Shown here piece after piece: positions 17,256 through 26,378 of a stretch of 59,173 nt of DNA. The position numbers and the translations under genes were made by a program. The notes below the pieces were generated by a model. That model did not search any database. It saw only the letters and a program-made list of their open reading frames with translations, and was not told where the DNA came from. Source of the stretch: JAQUGA01 sp964521105 (lineage in GTDB: Bacteria > Bacteroidota > Bacteroidia > Bacteroidales > WCHB1-69); NCBI GenBank assembly GCA_964521105.1, contig CAZFPO010000008.1, positions 1 through 59,173 of the forward strand. The letters run 5' to 3'. Within the stretch, counting starts at the first letter, position 1. The number at the start of each line of letters is the position of its first letter.

Positions 17256-18347
17256 TTACCTAATTAGAGTTTCTAATACTTTTTCTAAAGCATCGGCTCT
17301 AAGTCCTTTTTGTATAATTTTTCCATTCGGATCAATTAAAACAGAATATGGAATGCTTTTTACGCCATAAAGAGCAGATGCTGCAGATTCCCAATACTTT
17401 AAATCGCTAACATGAATCCACGTTAAACCATCTTTAATAATTGCTGCTTTCCAATTGTCGCCCGATTTATCTAGTGAAACACCATAAATTTGGAAGTTTT
17501 TATCCTTAAAACGATTATATACTCTTACTAAATTTGGATTCTCGCGGCGGCAAGGACCACACCAAGAAGCCCAAAAATCGATTAATACATATTTTCCACG
17601 AAGCGAAGTGAGTTTAACAATATTTCCGGAAGTATCAGGTAATGATATTTCGGGAGCTTCTTGTCCAATTTGAGAACTTTTTTGAGAGGTAATTTTTTTG
17701 TTCATTTCAGCCACAAAAACGTTGTCTTTAAAATTTCCAATTAATGATTTACAAACGGTATCATGAACCTCAAAAAACTGATCAAATGGTAATTGTTCAA
17801 CAAAAATTAAATTACACAACAAATTTGGCTTTAAAATAATTAGATTTTTATAAGCAGCTAATTTTTCAACATCAACTTTTTGATAGTCTTGTTGAAGTTG
17901 CTGATTAAACTGAGTATTTCCTGCTTCGTTATATGTTTGAAACACCTTATTTATACTGTCTTGTTTGTTTTTATAAAACCGTTCTGTTTTTTGAAAATCG
18001 GTTATTTGTTTAATTTCTTCCGAGCCTTTACTTTGCGAAACAGTATAGTTTTGAGTAGGGTCGATGGTTAACGAGATTTTTTCATTGGGTTTTAATACAA
18101 TTAGCGTTTTGCTTTGATTGTAATTAATTCGATAAAAACCATAATTTTTAATTAAAGTGTTAAACTTAAATGCTCCTTCTTTTGAAGTTGTAGCCGAATC
18201 GATAATTGGATTATTGTAAAAGTCGAAATATTCCAAATAAATTTTAGCATTAGCAACTCCTGTAATTACTCCATCAATAGTTGTTTTTTGTGAAAACAGG
18301 GTGCTATTTATTACAAGGATTATAATAACCAAAAAAAGTCTTTTCAT
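17256..18347 (-). CDS. TlpA-like thiol-disulfide oxidoreductase with DUF4369-like N-terminus
   Basis: A 363-residue exported protein (signal MKRLFLVIIILVINSTLFSQ). Residues about 22-115 resemble the DUF4369 beta-domain often fused to thioredoxins in Bacteroidota. A helical middle follows, then an AhpC/TSA-thioredoxin domain from about 228. The active site is WASWCGPCRRE, with Cys263 and Cys266, and the cis-proline is in SIPYSVLIDP. It probably reduces periplasmic disulfides, perhaps for cytochrome maturation. It is transcribed alone, divergent from polA; no cytochrome genes are nearby. Confidence 0.9.
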   Translation of the reverse strand: MKRLFLVIIILVINSTLFSQKTTIDGVITGVANAKIYLEYFDFYNNPIIDSATTSKEGAFKFNTLIKNYGFYRINYNQSKTLIVLKPNEKISLTIDPTQNYTVSQSKGSEEIKQITDFQKTERFYKNKQDSINKVFQTYNEAGNTQFNQQLQQDYQKVDVEKLAAYKNLIILKPNLLCNLIFVEQLPFDQFFEVHDTVCKSLIGNFKDNVFVAEMNKKITSQKSSQIGQEAPEISLPDTSGNIVKLTSLRGKYVLIDFWASWCGPCRRENPNLVRVYNRFKDKNFQIYGVSLDKSGDNWKAAIIKDGLTWIHVSDLKYWESAASALYGVKSIPYSVLIDPNGKIIQKGLRADALEKVLETLIR

Positions 18348-18467
18348 ATTTATTAATTTGGCGTAAAGATATAAATTATCTATAAAGCCACAAAATAAAA
18401 TATTGAGAAGAGATAATCTGGCAATTCTGTCAATATAGAAAAATAATTAAAAACAAGCAAAAAATAA

Positions 18468-18475
18468 TAACTTTG
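18468..18475 (+). promoter_or_regulatory. -7 element for polA (TAACTTTG)
   Basis: TAACTTTG at 18468-18475 fits TAnnTTTG and lies 19 bp before the polA ATG. No clear TTTG is found at -33. Confidence 0.5.
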
Positions 18476-18494
18476 TAAAAAAACTTAATCTACA

Positions 18495-21302
18495 ATGGAC
18501 TTAAAACGACTTTTTCTGCTTGATGCTATGGCTTTGATATACAGAGCGTATTATGCACTAAATAAAAATCCTCGAATCACATCAAACGGACTAAATACTT
18601 CGGCGATATTAGGATTTACAAATACCTTGTATGATATTTTAAAAAATGAAAAGCCATCGCACATTGGTGTAGTTTTCGATTCGCATGCTCCCACCCTGCG
18701 AGTTATGGATTATGAGGATTATAAGGCAAATAGACAAGCAACTCCCGATGATATTGTTAATGCTTTACCTTACATTAAACAAATTGTCAAAGCTTTTGGA
18801 ATACCCATTCTTAAACTCGATGGCTACGAAGCAGACGATATTATTGGAACCATTGCCAATAAGGCTTCGGAGGCAGGATTTGAAGTGTTAATGATGACTT
18901 CCGATAAAGATTTCGGACAATTATTAACCGACAAAATTCACATCTATAAACCAGCAAAAATGGGCGAAAAGGCTCAAATAGTAAAAGTAGACGATTTTTG
19001 TGCAAAATACGAAATTAAAGAACCCAAACAATTTATCGATATTTTAGGTTTGTGGGGCGATGCCGTAGATAATATCCCAGGCATTCCAGGAGTTGGTGAA
19101 GTAACCGCCAAAAAATTAATTGCCCAGTTTGGTTCTATCGAAAATATGATTGAAAAAGTTGATGAAATTAGTAACGAAAAACTTCGTCAAAAAGTAATTG
19201 AAAATACAGAAAAAGCATTAATGTCGAAAAAATTAGCCACTATAATTTTAGATGTGCCCGTTGAATTTGAAGAAGACAAATTAAAATATGAAAATCTAAA
19301 TTTACCCGAATTAAAAAAATTGTTTCAAGAATTAGAGTTTAGAACATTAGCAAATAGAATTTTTACCGATTTTTCGGTAAAACCCCCTCCTGCCTCCGAA
19401 GGAAAACAAACAGCCATGTTGTTTTCGGACGGCGAACTTAATTTATTTTCCAATTTAGATGATAATCAATCTTTTCAATCTTCAAGCATTTATAAAAAGC
19501 TAAATTTGGAAGAATCTTCCTATACACAAATTATAACTACCGAAGAGTTAATAATTGCACTTGAAAACCTTGAAAATTCAAATAACTTTTCATTTTTCAC
19601 TACGGGCTTAAATGTTGGAATAATTGACTCGGAACCAATTGGAATAGCATTCTCGAACAATGACCATGTGGCTTTTTATGTTCCCTTATTTGGAACGGAT
19701 AATCGAGATGCTTTTATAAATCTTTTATCTGATTTTTTTAAGAATTCAAAAGCTGAAAAAATCACCTATGATTTAAAAACAAACTTTTCAAAATTGAAAA
19801 AATTAGGAATTCCTTTTCCCAATAATTGTCATGATTTAATGTTGGCACACTATATTATTCAGCCCGAAACCCGTCATGGTTTTGATTATCTTTGTCAAAC
19901 TAATTTAAAATATGAACCCATTAACATCGAGGATTTATTTGACTCAAAAAAACACTCTTTACATCAACTCTCTTTCGTTTTGGCTGATTCGGTTAAAAAC
20001 AGTTTGTGTGAGCGGGCTGATTTAATGTTACAATTATTTCCGAAAATTTTCAACGATATTAAAACAAATCCTGCGTATGGTTTATATTCCAACGTAGAGA
20101 TACCATTAACCGAAGTATTGTGTGATATGGAATATACTGGAGTAAGTATAGATAAATCTGCACTAAACAACTTTTCGGAAACACTCAAAAAAGAGATTGA
20201 AATCATTCAAAATCAAATATTTGAACAAGCGGGTGAAGTTTTCAACATCGCTTCACCTAAACAACTTGGTGAAATTTTATTCGACAAAATACTTGTGGAT
20301 CCTAAAGCAAAACGGACAAAAACCAAGCAATATCAAACGGGAGAAGACGTATTGCAAAAATTGGTCGGACAACACCCTATTATTCCTCTAATTCTTGAAT
20401 TTAGGAGCTTAACAAAGCTAAAGTCGACTTATGTTGATCCACTTCCACTACTTATCAATCCTAAAACTAATCGCATCCATGCCACGTTTAATCAAGCAGT
20501 AACCTCAACTGGACGATTAAGCTCAACTAATCCTAATTTACAAAATTTACCCATTCGTTCCGAAAAAGGCAAGGAAATTCGCAAAGCAATAATTCCATCA
20601 AGTTCTGATTATTTAATTCTTTCTGCCGATTATTCGCAAATTGAGTTACGAATAATAGCCTCGATGAGTGGTGATAAAAACATGTGCGAAGCGTTTGAAA
20701 CCGGAATGGATATTCATCGTGCAACCGCAGCAAAAGTGTTCGACATAAATCCCGAAGATGTTTCCCCCGAAAAGAGACGTAAAGCCAAAGCGGTTAATTT
20801 TGGCATCATTTACGGCATCTCGGCTTTTGGTTTAGCCGATCAACTTAGTATTTCTCGAAAAGAAGCAGCCTTACTTATTGAATCTTATTTTGAAAAATAT
20901 CCCGATGTAAAAAAATTCATGGATAACCAAATTATTAAAGCTAAAGAATTGGGCTATGTCGAAACGTTAATGCATCGCCGTAGATATTTAAATGACATTA
21001 ATTCCAGCAACTCTATTGTTCGTAATTTTGCCGAACGCAATGCAATTAACGCTCCTATTCAAGGTACGGCTGCCGATATGATTAAAATTGCTATGGTGAA
21101 AATTTTTAATGAATTTAATAAAAACAACTTAAAATCGGAGGTTTTAATCCAAGTTCACGACGAACTTGTTATTGAAGTTTTAAAATCGGAAATTGAAACT
21201 GTGAAAAATATAGTAAAAACCGAAATGCAAAATGCTTTGCCTTTAAATGTTCCTGTTGACGTTCAAATTGAAGTTGGAAATAATTGGATTGAAGCACACT
21301 AA
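18495..21302 (+). CDS. polA: DNA polymerase I, proofreading site degenerate
   Basis: A 935-residue family-A polymerase. The 5'-nuclease domain (about 1-290) keeps its acidic motifs (YEADDIIG, TSDKDFGQL, LWGDAVDNIPG). The polymerase domain is intact: motif A ADYSQIELR (Asp712), motif B KAKAVNFGIIYG (about 763-774), motif C QVHDELVIE (His888, Asp889). In the middle domain the DxE of Exo I is missing: the site reads FSFFTTGLN (about 365-373) where proofreading enzymes have DTETTGL. Exo III has SLCERAD (about 503-509) in place of YxxxD. The 3'-5' exonuclease is therefore probably inactive, although Exo II keeps an Asp (Asp447). Nick translation and repair should be unaffected. Confidence 0.96.
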   Translation: MDLKRLFLLDAMALIYRAYYALNKNPRITSNGLNTSAILGFTNTLYDILKNEKPSHIGVVFDSHAPTLRVMDYEDYKANRQATPDDIVNALPYIKQIVKAFGIPILKLDGYEADDIIGTIANKASEAGFEVLMMTSDKDFGQLLTDKIHIYKPAKMGEKAQIVKVDDFCAKYEIKEPKQFIDILGLWGDAVDNIPGIPGVGEVTAKKLIAQFGSIENMIEKVDEISNEKLRQKVIENTEKALMSKKLATIILDVPVEFEEDKLKYENLNLPELKKLFQELEFRTLANRIFTDFSVKPPPASEGKQTAMLFSDGELNLFSNLDDNQSFQSSSIYKKLNLEESSYTQIITTEELIIALENLENSNNFSFFTTGLNVGIIDSEPIGIAFSNNDHVAFYVPLFGTDNRDAFINLLSDFFKNSKAEKITYDLKTNFSKLKKLGIPFPNNCHDLMLAHYIIQPETRHGFDYLCQTNLKYEPINIEDLFDSKKHSLHQLSFVLADSVKNSLCERADLMLQLFPKIFNDIKTNPAYGLYSNVEIPLTEVLCDMEYTGVSIDKSALNNFSETLKKEIEIIQNQIFEQAGEVFNIASPKQLGEILFDKILVDPKAKRTKTKQYQTGEDVLQKLVGQHPIIPLILEFRSLTKLKSTYVDPLPLLINPKTNRIHATFNQAVTSTGRLSSTNPNLQNLPIRSEKGKEIRKAIIPSSSDYLILSADYSQIELRIIASMSGDKNMCEAFETGMDIHRATAAKVFDINPEDVSPEKRRKAKAVNFGIIYGISAFGLADQLSISRKEAALLIESYFEKYPDVKKFMDNQIIKAKELGYVETLMHRRRYLNDINSSNSIVRNFAERNAINAPIQGTAADMIKIAMVKIFNEFNKNNLKSEVLIQVHDELVIEVLKSEIETVKNIVKTEMQNALPLNVPVDVQIEVGNNWIEAH

Positions 21303-21312
21303 AATGTAACTG

Positions 21313-22800
21313 CTATGGTATAATTAATTTTTCGCCAATTTTAATTAACGAATTACTCATTTTATTTGCCTTTTTTATAGCATCAACCGAACACTTGTAT
21401 TTTTTAGACAAACTATTTAAGGTGTCGCCCTTTTTAACAATGTGAGTTTTGGTTCGCGTGGAGGAATCACGATTCTTTTGCTTTTTTGAAACTATATCCT
21501 CATCCACACTTATTTTAAAATCTTCCATTTCCTTAGTAATTACAGACATCAAGGAATCTGTTTCTAACGATTTTGGGTACACCACATTAAACGCATTAAA
21601 AAAAGCTAAACTGAGCAAATCGCCTTGCAGGTAATATCCCGTTTTAAAAAAGTGCAATTTGTCTTTTTGAGCCAATCCATTAGCTTTCCATTTTACCATC
21701 GAATTATCTCCGCCCATAACCAAGTTCAAGTCCCAATATGCAGAATTGGTTTTAAGAGCAATTTTTTCGAGCGTTCGATTAATCGCCATTTTATGAACTG
21801 GTCGACGATTGTTGCTTTTGGTATCTGGAGCCAACGTAATCAATACTTCAACTCCTGGTATTTCCTTTTTAATTTGTTCAATAAATCTGGAAATATCTTT
21901 AAAATATCCAATAGAATCAAATTCGGGCAAATAGGTTTCGTTTGATCCATAGGAAAAAATGATTAAATCGGGTTTTAAAAAAATTAATTGCGGAATTAAT
22001 AACGGATTGTTTCTGGAAATTTGAAAAAAATGGGCACCAACAACTCCACAATGATGATATTGAACGCCTCTTCTTTGGCTACCTTCGTACATTACTCCGT
22101 TAAACAAAAAATCATTTTGTAGGTTGCTTGTTTTCTTTAATTTGAAACTAATTTCTGTGTTTTCAGCAGGAATGCAAATCTTGGTTATATCACATTTTAA
22201 CGATAGATTTTTGGAAATTAAAAGCGAATCGCCAAGTGGCGTTGAACAAATTAATTGATAATTGTTTGTACCATGAAATATTGTTACCGTTTGATGGGTT
22301 GATTCTTTCAAATACTCCTCATTCTTTAAATATTTTAGCTCAAAGGAGGAATTTGTATCCAGTGTGCGAAGTGCATATCCTTTTATACCAATCGGTATTT
22401 TATTGGGATGTGAAGTAACATTATTAAAATCCCAATTCCCTTTAAAACTCGCTTTTAAATTATATGGTCCAATACTTCTACACGCCGAATAGGGAAAAAG
22501 AACTCCATAACCGGCATCACCAAAAATTGTTTTTATGTTTTTTTCAAATGTTCCCGAAAAATAACCGATTTGAATATGAGAATCGCCAAAATGAACAACT
22601 ACAAAAGTTGAATCAGTCCCATTTTTTATTGATTGTAATTTTTGAAAAGTTTTAGTGAGTGCTTGATTATTTTTAATAATGTTTTCCGACAGATTTATTG
22701 GGTTTGCCGATAACATCGTGTCTTTTTCGAGATTTTGTGATTTTAATGTGCTATTAAAAATTATTAAACACACTATTAAACAACACTTTAACTTTTTCAT
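21313..22800 (-). CDS. SGNH-hydrolase-fold protein with C-terminal LysM
   Basis: A 495-residue secreted protein (signal about 1-21). An SGNH/GDSL-type domain has the nucleophile block VVHFGDSHIQIG (about 68-79), the glycine block FGDAGYGVLFPYSAC, the asparagine block FSYGSNETY and the C-terminal D-x-x-H in KDKLHF. A LysM domain closes it (about 451-495: HIVKKGDTLNSLSKKYKCSV), which should bind peptidoglycan or chitin-like glycan. It lies 1 bp downstream of an MBOAT acyltransferase gene. In similar clusters the SGNH protein carries out or completes O-acetyl transfer on an envelope polysaccharide. Its 3' end converges with polA, 10 bp away. Confidence 0.85.
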   Translation of the reverse strand: MKKLKCCLIVCLIIFNSTLKSQNLEKDTMLSANPINLSENIIKNNQALTKTFQKLQSIKNGTDSTFVVVHFGDSHIQIGYFSGTFEKNIKTIFGDAGYGVLFPYSACRSIGPYNLKASFKGNWDFNNVTSHPNKIPIGIKGYALRTLDTNSSFELKYLKNEEYLKESTHQTVTIFHGTNNYQLICSTPLGDSLLISKNLSLKCDITKICIPAENTEISFKLKKTSNLQNDFLFNGVMYEGSQRRGVQYHHCGVVGAHFFQISRNNPLLIPQLIFLKPDLIIFSYGSNETYLPEFDSIGYFKDISRFIEQIKKEIPGVEVLITLAPDTKSNNRRPVHKMAINRTLEKIALKTNSAYWDLNLVMGGDNSMVKWKANGLAQKDKLHFFKTGYYLQGDLLSLAFFNAFNVVYPKSLETDSLMSVITKEMEDFKISVDEDIVSKKQKNRDSSTRTKTHIVKKGDTLNSLSKKYKCSVDAIKKANKMSNSLIKIGEKLIIP

Positions 22801-22801
22801 T

Positions 22802-24250
22802 TTAAAATTGGAAATAGATAAATGGTTGCACCGATGAAGATTTAACTTGTAAAAATAATTGAATTAAAACAGCTAAAAGTACAAATTTTAAAATCAAGTC
22901 GGTGTTATAGAATTTGTTTTTCACAATTTCTTTGAATTTTTCGGGAAGCATTGTTGCTGCGAAACCGAATAATAACATGAAAATTAAAAGTGGATTAGTG
23001 GCATATAGAGGAGAAAAATAGGCAAAATCAAAATTGGTGAAAATATTTTGATAAACAATAATTGCATCGTTCATTGTAACGGCTCTAAATGGTATCCATA
23101 ACAACGAAACGCATATAAAAGTAATGGACCACGATGCAATTTTATAGAATGGATTATTAATTTTTGTAGGATAATACTTAGTAATAAGTTTATGAATGAT
23201 TAATAAAACACCGTGCCCTGCTCCCCAGAAAACAAATTTCCAGCTTGCTCCATGCCAAAATCCACCAATTAGCATAGTAAGCAAAAGAAATAATAATTGC
23301 ATGCTGAATCCTTTTCTGTTACCCCCAAAAGGAATATAAATATAGTCGCGAAGCCATGATGAAAGCGAAATGTGCCAACGTCGCCAAAAATCGGTAATAT
23401 TTAACGATTTATATGGCGACCGGAAATTTACACAAAGTCTAAATCCAAGCAACAAAGCAATTCCAATAGCCATATCGGTATAACCACTAAAATCGCAAAA
23501 TATTTGCAATGTATAGCTTAACGATGCAATAACATGCTCAAATCCCGAAAAACCATCTGGAGCCGAAAAAACCGAATCGGAATATTGAGCAATATAATCG
23601 GCAATAATAGCTTTTTTAATAAATCCCTTTGTTATTAAATATAAAGCTTCATTTATTTTGTCTTTATCTATTACCGTAGGTTGGTCGATTTGTGGTAAAA
23701 AATCACGTGCTCGAACAATTGGACCAGCAACTAAGTGCGGGAAAAAGCTCATATAAAGCATGTAATTTTTATACCCACTTGGTTTTAATTTTTTTTGATA
23801 AATGTCAACCAAATAACTGATAGACTGAAATGTATAAAACGAGATTCCAATAGGTAATATTAATTCATCAAATGAATAGCTGCCTCCGGTGATATACGAA
23901 ACGTTTTCTAAAAAGAAATTCCGATACTTAAAATACATCAAAAACGATAAACTAAAAAGAATACCGCTAATTAAAATCAGCTTTTTATGTTTTAAATTTT
24001 GGGTTTTATCCATCCAAATCGAAAACAAATAATCGACAGAAAGGCACGTAAATAAAAGAATTAAGAAATGTCCGCTCGATTTATAATAAAAGTAAAATCC
24101 GAAAATGATGATTGCAACATCTCTAATATGTCTTTTCTGAAAGACAAAAGAATAAAAAACTAAAAAAACCGAAAAAATGAGTAGAAAAAATCCGGTATGA
24201 AACAGTAAGGGTTCATTCGAGTTGTGCAAAAAAACATTAAGCCATTCCAT
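22802..24250 (-). CDS. MBOAT-family O-acyltransferase (AlgI/DltB/PatA-like)
   Basis: A 482-residue protein with about ten or more membrane helices. It carries the MBOAT signatures RRWHISLSSWLRDYIYIPFG and GGFWHGASWKFVFWG, the latter with the catalytic histidine. AlgI-type proteins move acyl groups, usually acetyl, across the inner membrane for O-acylation of alginate, peptidoglycan or other envelope polymers. It lies between two SGNH-fold genes with gaps of 1 bp and 6 bp, the usual arrangement for such transfer machines. The polymer modified cannot be told; no alginate or teichoic acid genes are in the window, and the LysM on its partner hints at peptidoglycan. Confidence 0.93.
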   Translation of the reverse strand: MEWLNVFLHNSNEPLLFHTGFFLLIFSVFLVFYSFVFQKRHIRDVAIIIFGFYFYYKSSGHFLILLFTCLSVDYLFSIWMDKTQNLKHKKLILISGILFSLSFLMYFKYRNFFLENVSYITGGSYSFDELILPIGISFYTFQSISYLVDIYQKKLKPSGYKNYMLYMSFFPHLVAGPIVRARDFLPQIDQPTVIDKDKINEALYLITKGFIKKAIIADYIAQYSDSVFSAPDGFSGFEHVIASLSYTLQIFCDFSGYTDMAIGIALLLGFRLCVNFRSPYKSLNITDFWRRWHISLSSWLRDYIYIPFGGNRKGFSMQLLFLLLTMLIGGFWHGASWKFVFWGAGHGVLLIIHKLITKYYPTKINNPFYKIASWSITFICVSLLWIPFRAVTMNDAIIVYQNIFTNFDFAYFSPLYATNPLLIFMLLFGFAATMLPEKFKEIVKNKFYNTDLILKFVLLAVLIQLFLQVKSSSVQPFIYFQF

Positions 24251-24256
24251 ATTTTT

Positions 24257-25051
24257 TTATTTTTCCTGTGCAATAATAATAAGAGGAGAGTTTTCAATTT
24301 TTAAAACAGTATCTTTTTTAATACTTAAATTTAGTCCATACTTTCTAAGGCTTGTAACGTATGTTGCCACACTATCCATCCAAATTTTTGCTCCATCTTT
24401 TGATGGGTGCATTTTATCCTTTGCTCGTTCGAGTTTTAATTTGTGCGATGGATAAAAAAAAGCACCATTCGTCTCGGCTAATAAATTGGTGATACCTTTA
24501 TCTTGTTTCCATGCAGCAGGACCAATCCAAAAATACTTAATTCCAAATTTTTTAATGGAACCTATAATTTTGTTTACATATTCCCTTCTATTATCCATGT
24601 CAGTAACAAAAAGCTCATTTAAACCTAAAGCAATAAATAAATAAGTTGGTTTAAATTTATTTAAAAAGTATGTTAATGTATCCGATTCGCCCCAAACTTT
24701 AGTTGAAGAACCATACCATAAAACCGAAGCTACCAAGTCGTGATTATTTAACGCACAATAGTTATAAATTGGTCGTCTTAATCCTTCTAATTGTGAATCA
24801 CCAATTAATAAAACACGTTCACGCCCCGAAGTATCCATAGATAAATAATCACTAGTGTCTTTCGTAATGTCTTCTAATGTAATAACCGAATCGTTTTTTA
24901 ATGAATCTTGTGATATTTCGATAAATGGATTGCTTGCCTTTTTAAGTTCAAAAACGATGGCTTTATCGCGAATACTTAGTATTAAAAACAAAATAAATAA
25001 TGCTAATAAGCCAATTCCTATATAAAGTATGTTTCGCTGTGTTGTGTTCAC
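24257..25051 (-). CDS. Membrane-anchored SGNH/GDSL-like protein of the MBOAT cluster
   Basis: A 264-residue protein with one N-terminal membrane helix (about 7-27) and a periplasmic SGNH-like domain. The nucleophile block is VLLIGDSQLEG (about 80-90), the asparagine block IALGLNELF (about 140-148) and the catalytic D-x-x-H is in KDKMHPSKDG. It starts with GTG at 25051; no later start keeps the membrane helix. It leads the three-gene unit with the MBOAT and LysM-SGNH genes and probably hands acetyl groups from the MBOAT to a polysaccharide. Confidence 0.82.
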   Translation of the reverse strand: MNTTQRNILYIGIGLLALFILFLILSIRDKAIVFELKKASNPFIEISQDSLKNDSVITLEDITKDTSDYLSMDTSGRERVLLIGDSQLEGLRRPIYNYCALNNHDLVASVLWYGSSTKVWGESDTLTYFLNKFKPTYLFIALGLNELFVTDMDNRREYVNKIIGSIKKFGIKYFWIGPAAWKQDKGITNLLAETNGAFFYPSHKLKLERAKDKMHPSKDGAKIWMDSVATYVTSLRKYGLNLSIKKDTVLKIENSPLIIIAQEK

Positions 25052-25092
25052 CCTTGAATACTAATTAAAAAAATTGTGAAAAAATTTTCGTG

Positions 25093-25100
25093 CAAAATTA
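25093..25100 (-). promoter_or_regulatory. -7 element for the MBOAT/SGNH operon (TAATTTTG)
   Basis: On the minus strand TAATTTTG (25100-25093) matches TAnnTTTG, about 41 bp before the GTG start at 25051. A -33 element is not clear. Confidence 0.4.
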
Positions 25101-25240
25101 ATGGATTTATTTAGTTTACAAAGACTTATTTTTTTAGTAATTCAAACAAAAAATAAATATTTTTCTTTTTAAACTTCTATAAATTTTAATAGTTTTAATG
25201 GCTTTAAAATAATATCAATATCTTAGCAAAAAATTATTCT

Positions 25241-25813
25241 ATGATTATCATCGGAATTACTGGAACAATAGGTGCTGGAAAAGGAACTATTGTCGATTAT
25301 ATTGTTGAAAAACACGGATTTAAACATTTATCGGTACGTCAATTTTTAATTGATATTATTCTCGAACGTGGTCTTACTCCAAATCGCGACTCTATGGTGT
25401 CGGTAGCCAATGAGTTACGTGCGGCTCACGAACCTTCATACATTACCGATCGATTGTATGACAAAGCCATTGAATCGGGACAAAACTGCATCATCGAAAG
25501 CATTCGTACTCCTGGTGAAATTATTTCACTTCGTAAAAAAGAGAATTTTTATCTCTTTGCTGTTGATGCTGAGCCTAAAAAGCGTTACAACCGGATTGTT
25601 ATTCGAAATTCAGAAACGGATAACATCAGTTTTGAAACCTTTTTAGCAAACGAAGAACGCGAAATGAAATCGGAAAATCCGAATCATCAAAACTTATCAA
25701 AGTGCATTCAGATGGCAAATTATGTGTTTTCAAATAACAAAACAATTGAAGATTTACAAAACGAAATTGAAGCCATTTTGGTTGAAATAAATAATAAAAT
25801 TACGAAAGCATAA
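25241..25813 (+). CDS. P-loop (deoxy)nucleotide kinase-like protein
   Basis: A 190-residue P-loop protein with Walker A GITGTIGAGKGT (about 4-15) and a fold like nucleotide monophosphate or dephospho-CoA kinases. It has the substrate-region motif IIESIRTPGEI and the lid-like AEPKKRYNRIVIR. It starts the plus-strand block and ends 1 bp before the dCMP deaminase gene. The context points to a role in dTTP-precursor metabolism, for example phosphorylation of a deoxynucleoside or its monophosphate. It is too distant from CoaE and Adk for me to name. Confidence 0.75.
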   Translation: MIIIGITGTIGAGKGTIVDYIVEKHGFKHLSVRQFLIDIILERGLTPNRDSMVSVANELRAAHEPSYITDRLYDKAIESGQNCIIESIRTPGEIISLRKKENFYLFAVDAEPKKRYNRIVIRNSETDNISFETFLANEEREMKSENPNHQNLSKCIQMANYVFSNNKTIEDLQNEIEAILVEINNKITKA

Positions 25814-25814
25814 T

Positions 25815-26309
25815 ATGGAAACTGAAGAAAAATACGTCCGTCCATCATGGGATGAATATTTTATGGAAATTGCAAAAACTGTAGCAAAGCGAGCCACCTG
25901 CGACCGTGGACGAAGTGGATGTGTTATTGCACGAGACAAGCAATTGTTGGTTACAGGTTATGTAGGTTCTCCTATTGGCTTGCCTCATTGCGACGAAGTT
26001 GGTCATCAGTTTAAACAAATGGTACACGAAGACGGCCACGTAACCAACCATTGTGTTCGCACGGTACATGCCGAACAAAACGCCATTTGTCAAGCAGCCA
26101 AATTAGGTATTGCTTTAACCGGAGCTACTTTATATTGCCGAATGACACCCTGCCGAACCTGTGCAATGCTAATTATTAATTGTGGAATTATCCGCGTAGT
26201 GTGTGAAAAAAAATACCATGCCGGTGCCGAATCCGAAGCCATGTTTGCCGAAGCTGGCTTGAAACTGGAATATGTTGACGAAGAAATTCTTAAATACGAA
26301 AAACAATAA
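25815..26309 (+). CDS. dCMP deaminase family protein
   Basis: A 164-residue zinc-dependent deaminase. The zinc ligands and catalytic Glu are in TVHAEQNAI and the two cysteines in MTPCRTCAM. An extra Cys/His set in the N-terminal half (CDRGRSGCVIARD, LPHCDEVGHQF, NHCVRTVHAE) is the added zinc region typical of dCMP deaminases. It converts dCMP to dUMP, the substrate for thymidylate synthase. It starts 1 bp after the kinase stop, so the two are coupled. A strong terminator follows 3 bp after the stop. Confidence 0.92.
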   Translation: METEEKYVRPSWDEYFMEIAKTVAKRATCDRGRSGCVIARDKQLLVTGYVGSPIGLPHCDEVGHQFKQMVHEDGHVTNHCVRTVHAEQNAICQAAKLGIALTGATLYCRMTPCRTCAMLIINCGIIRVVCEKKYHAGAESEAMFAEAGLKLEYVDEEILKYEKQ

Positions 26310-26312
26310 ACG

Positions 26313-26349
26313 GTTGTCCGAAGTTTATCAACTTCGGACAACTTTTTTT
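26313..26349 (+). terminator. Intrinsic terminator after the dCMP deaminase gene
   Basis: A perfect 12-bp stem, GTTGTCCGAAGT (26313-26324) with ACTTCGGACAAC (26331-26342), a 6-nt loop and seven Ts. It ends the kinase-deaminase unit just before the prfA promoter motif. Its stem is much like the hairpin at 33809-33837. Confidence 0.92.
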
Positions 26350-26351
26350 CG

Positions 26352-26359
26352 TAGTTTTG
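26352..26359 (+). promoter_or_regulatory. -7 element for prfA (TAGTTTTG)
   Basis: TAGTTTTG at 26352-26359 fits TAnnTTTG, 19 bp before the prfA ATG. The -33 position falls inside the terminator stem of the upstream unit and shows no TTTG. Confidence 0.5.
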
Positions 26360-26378
26360 CACAAAATTTTGACTATTT

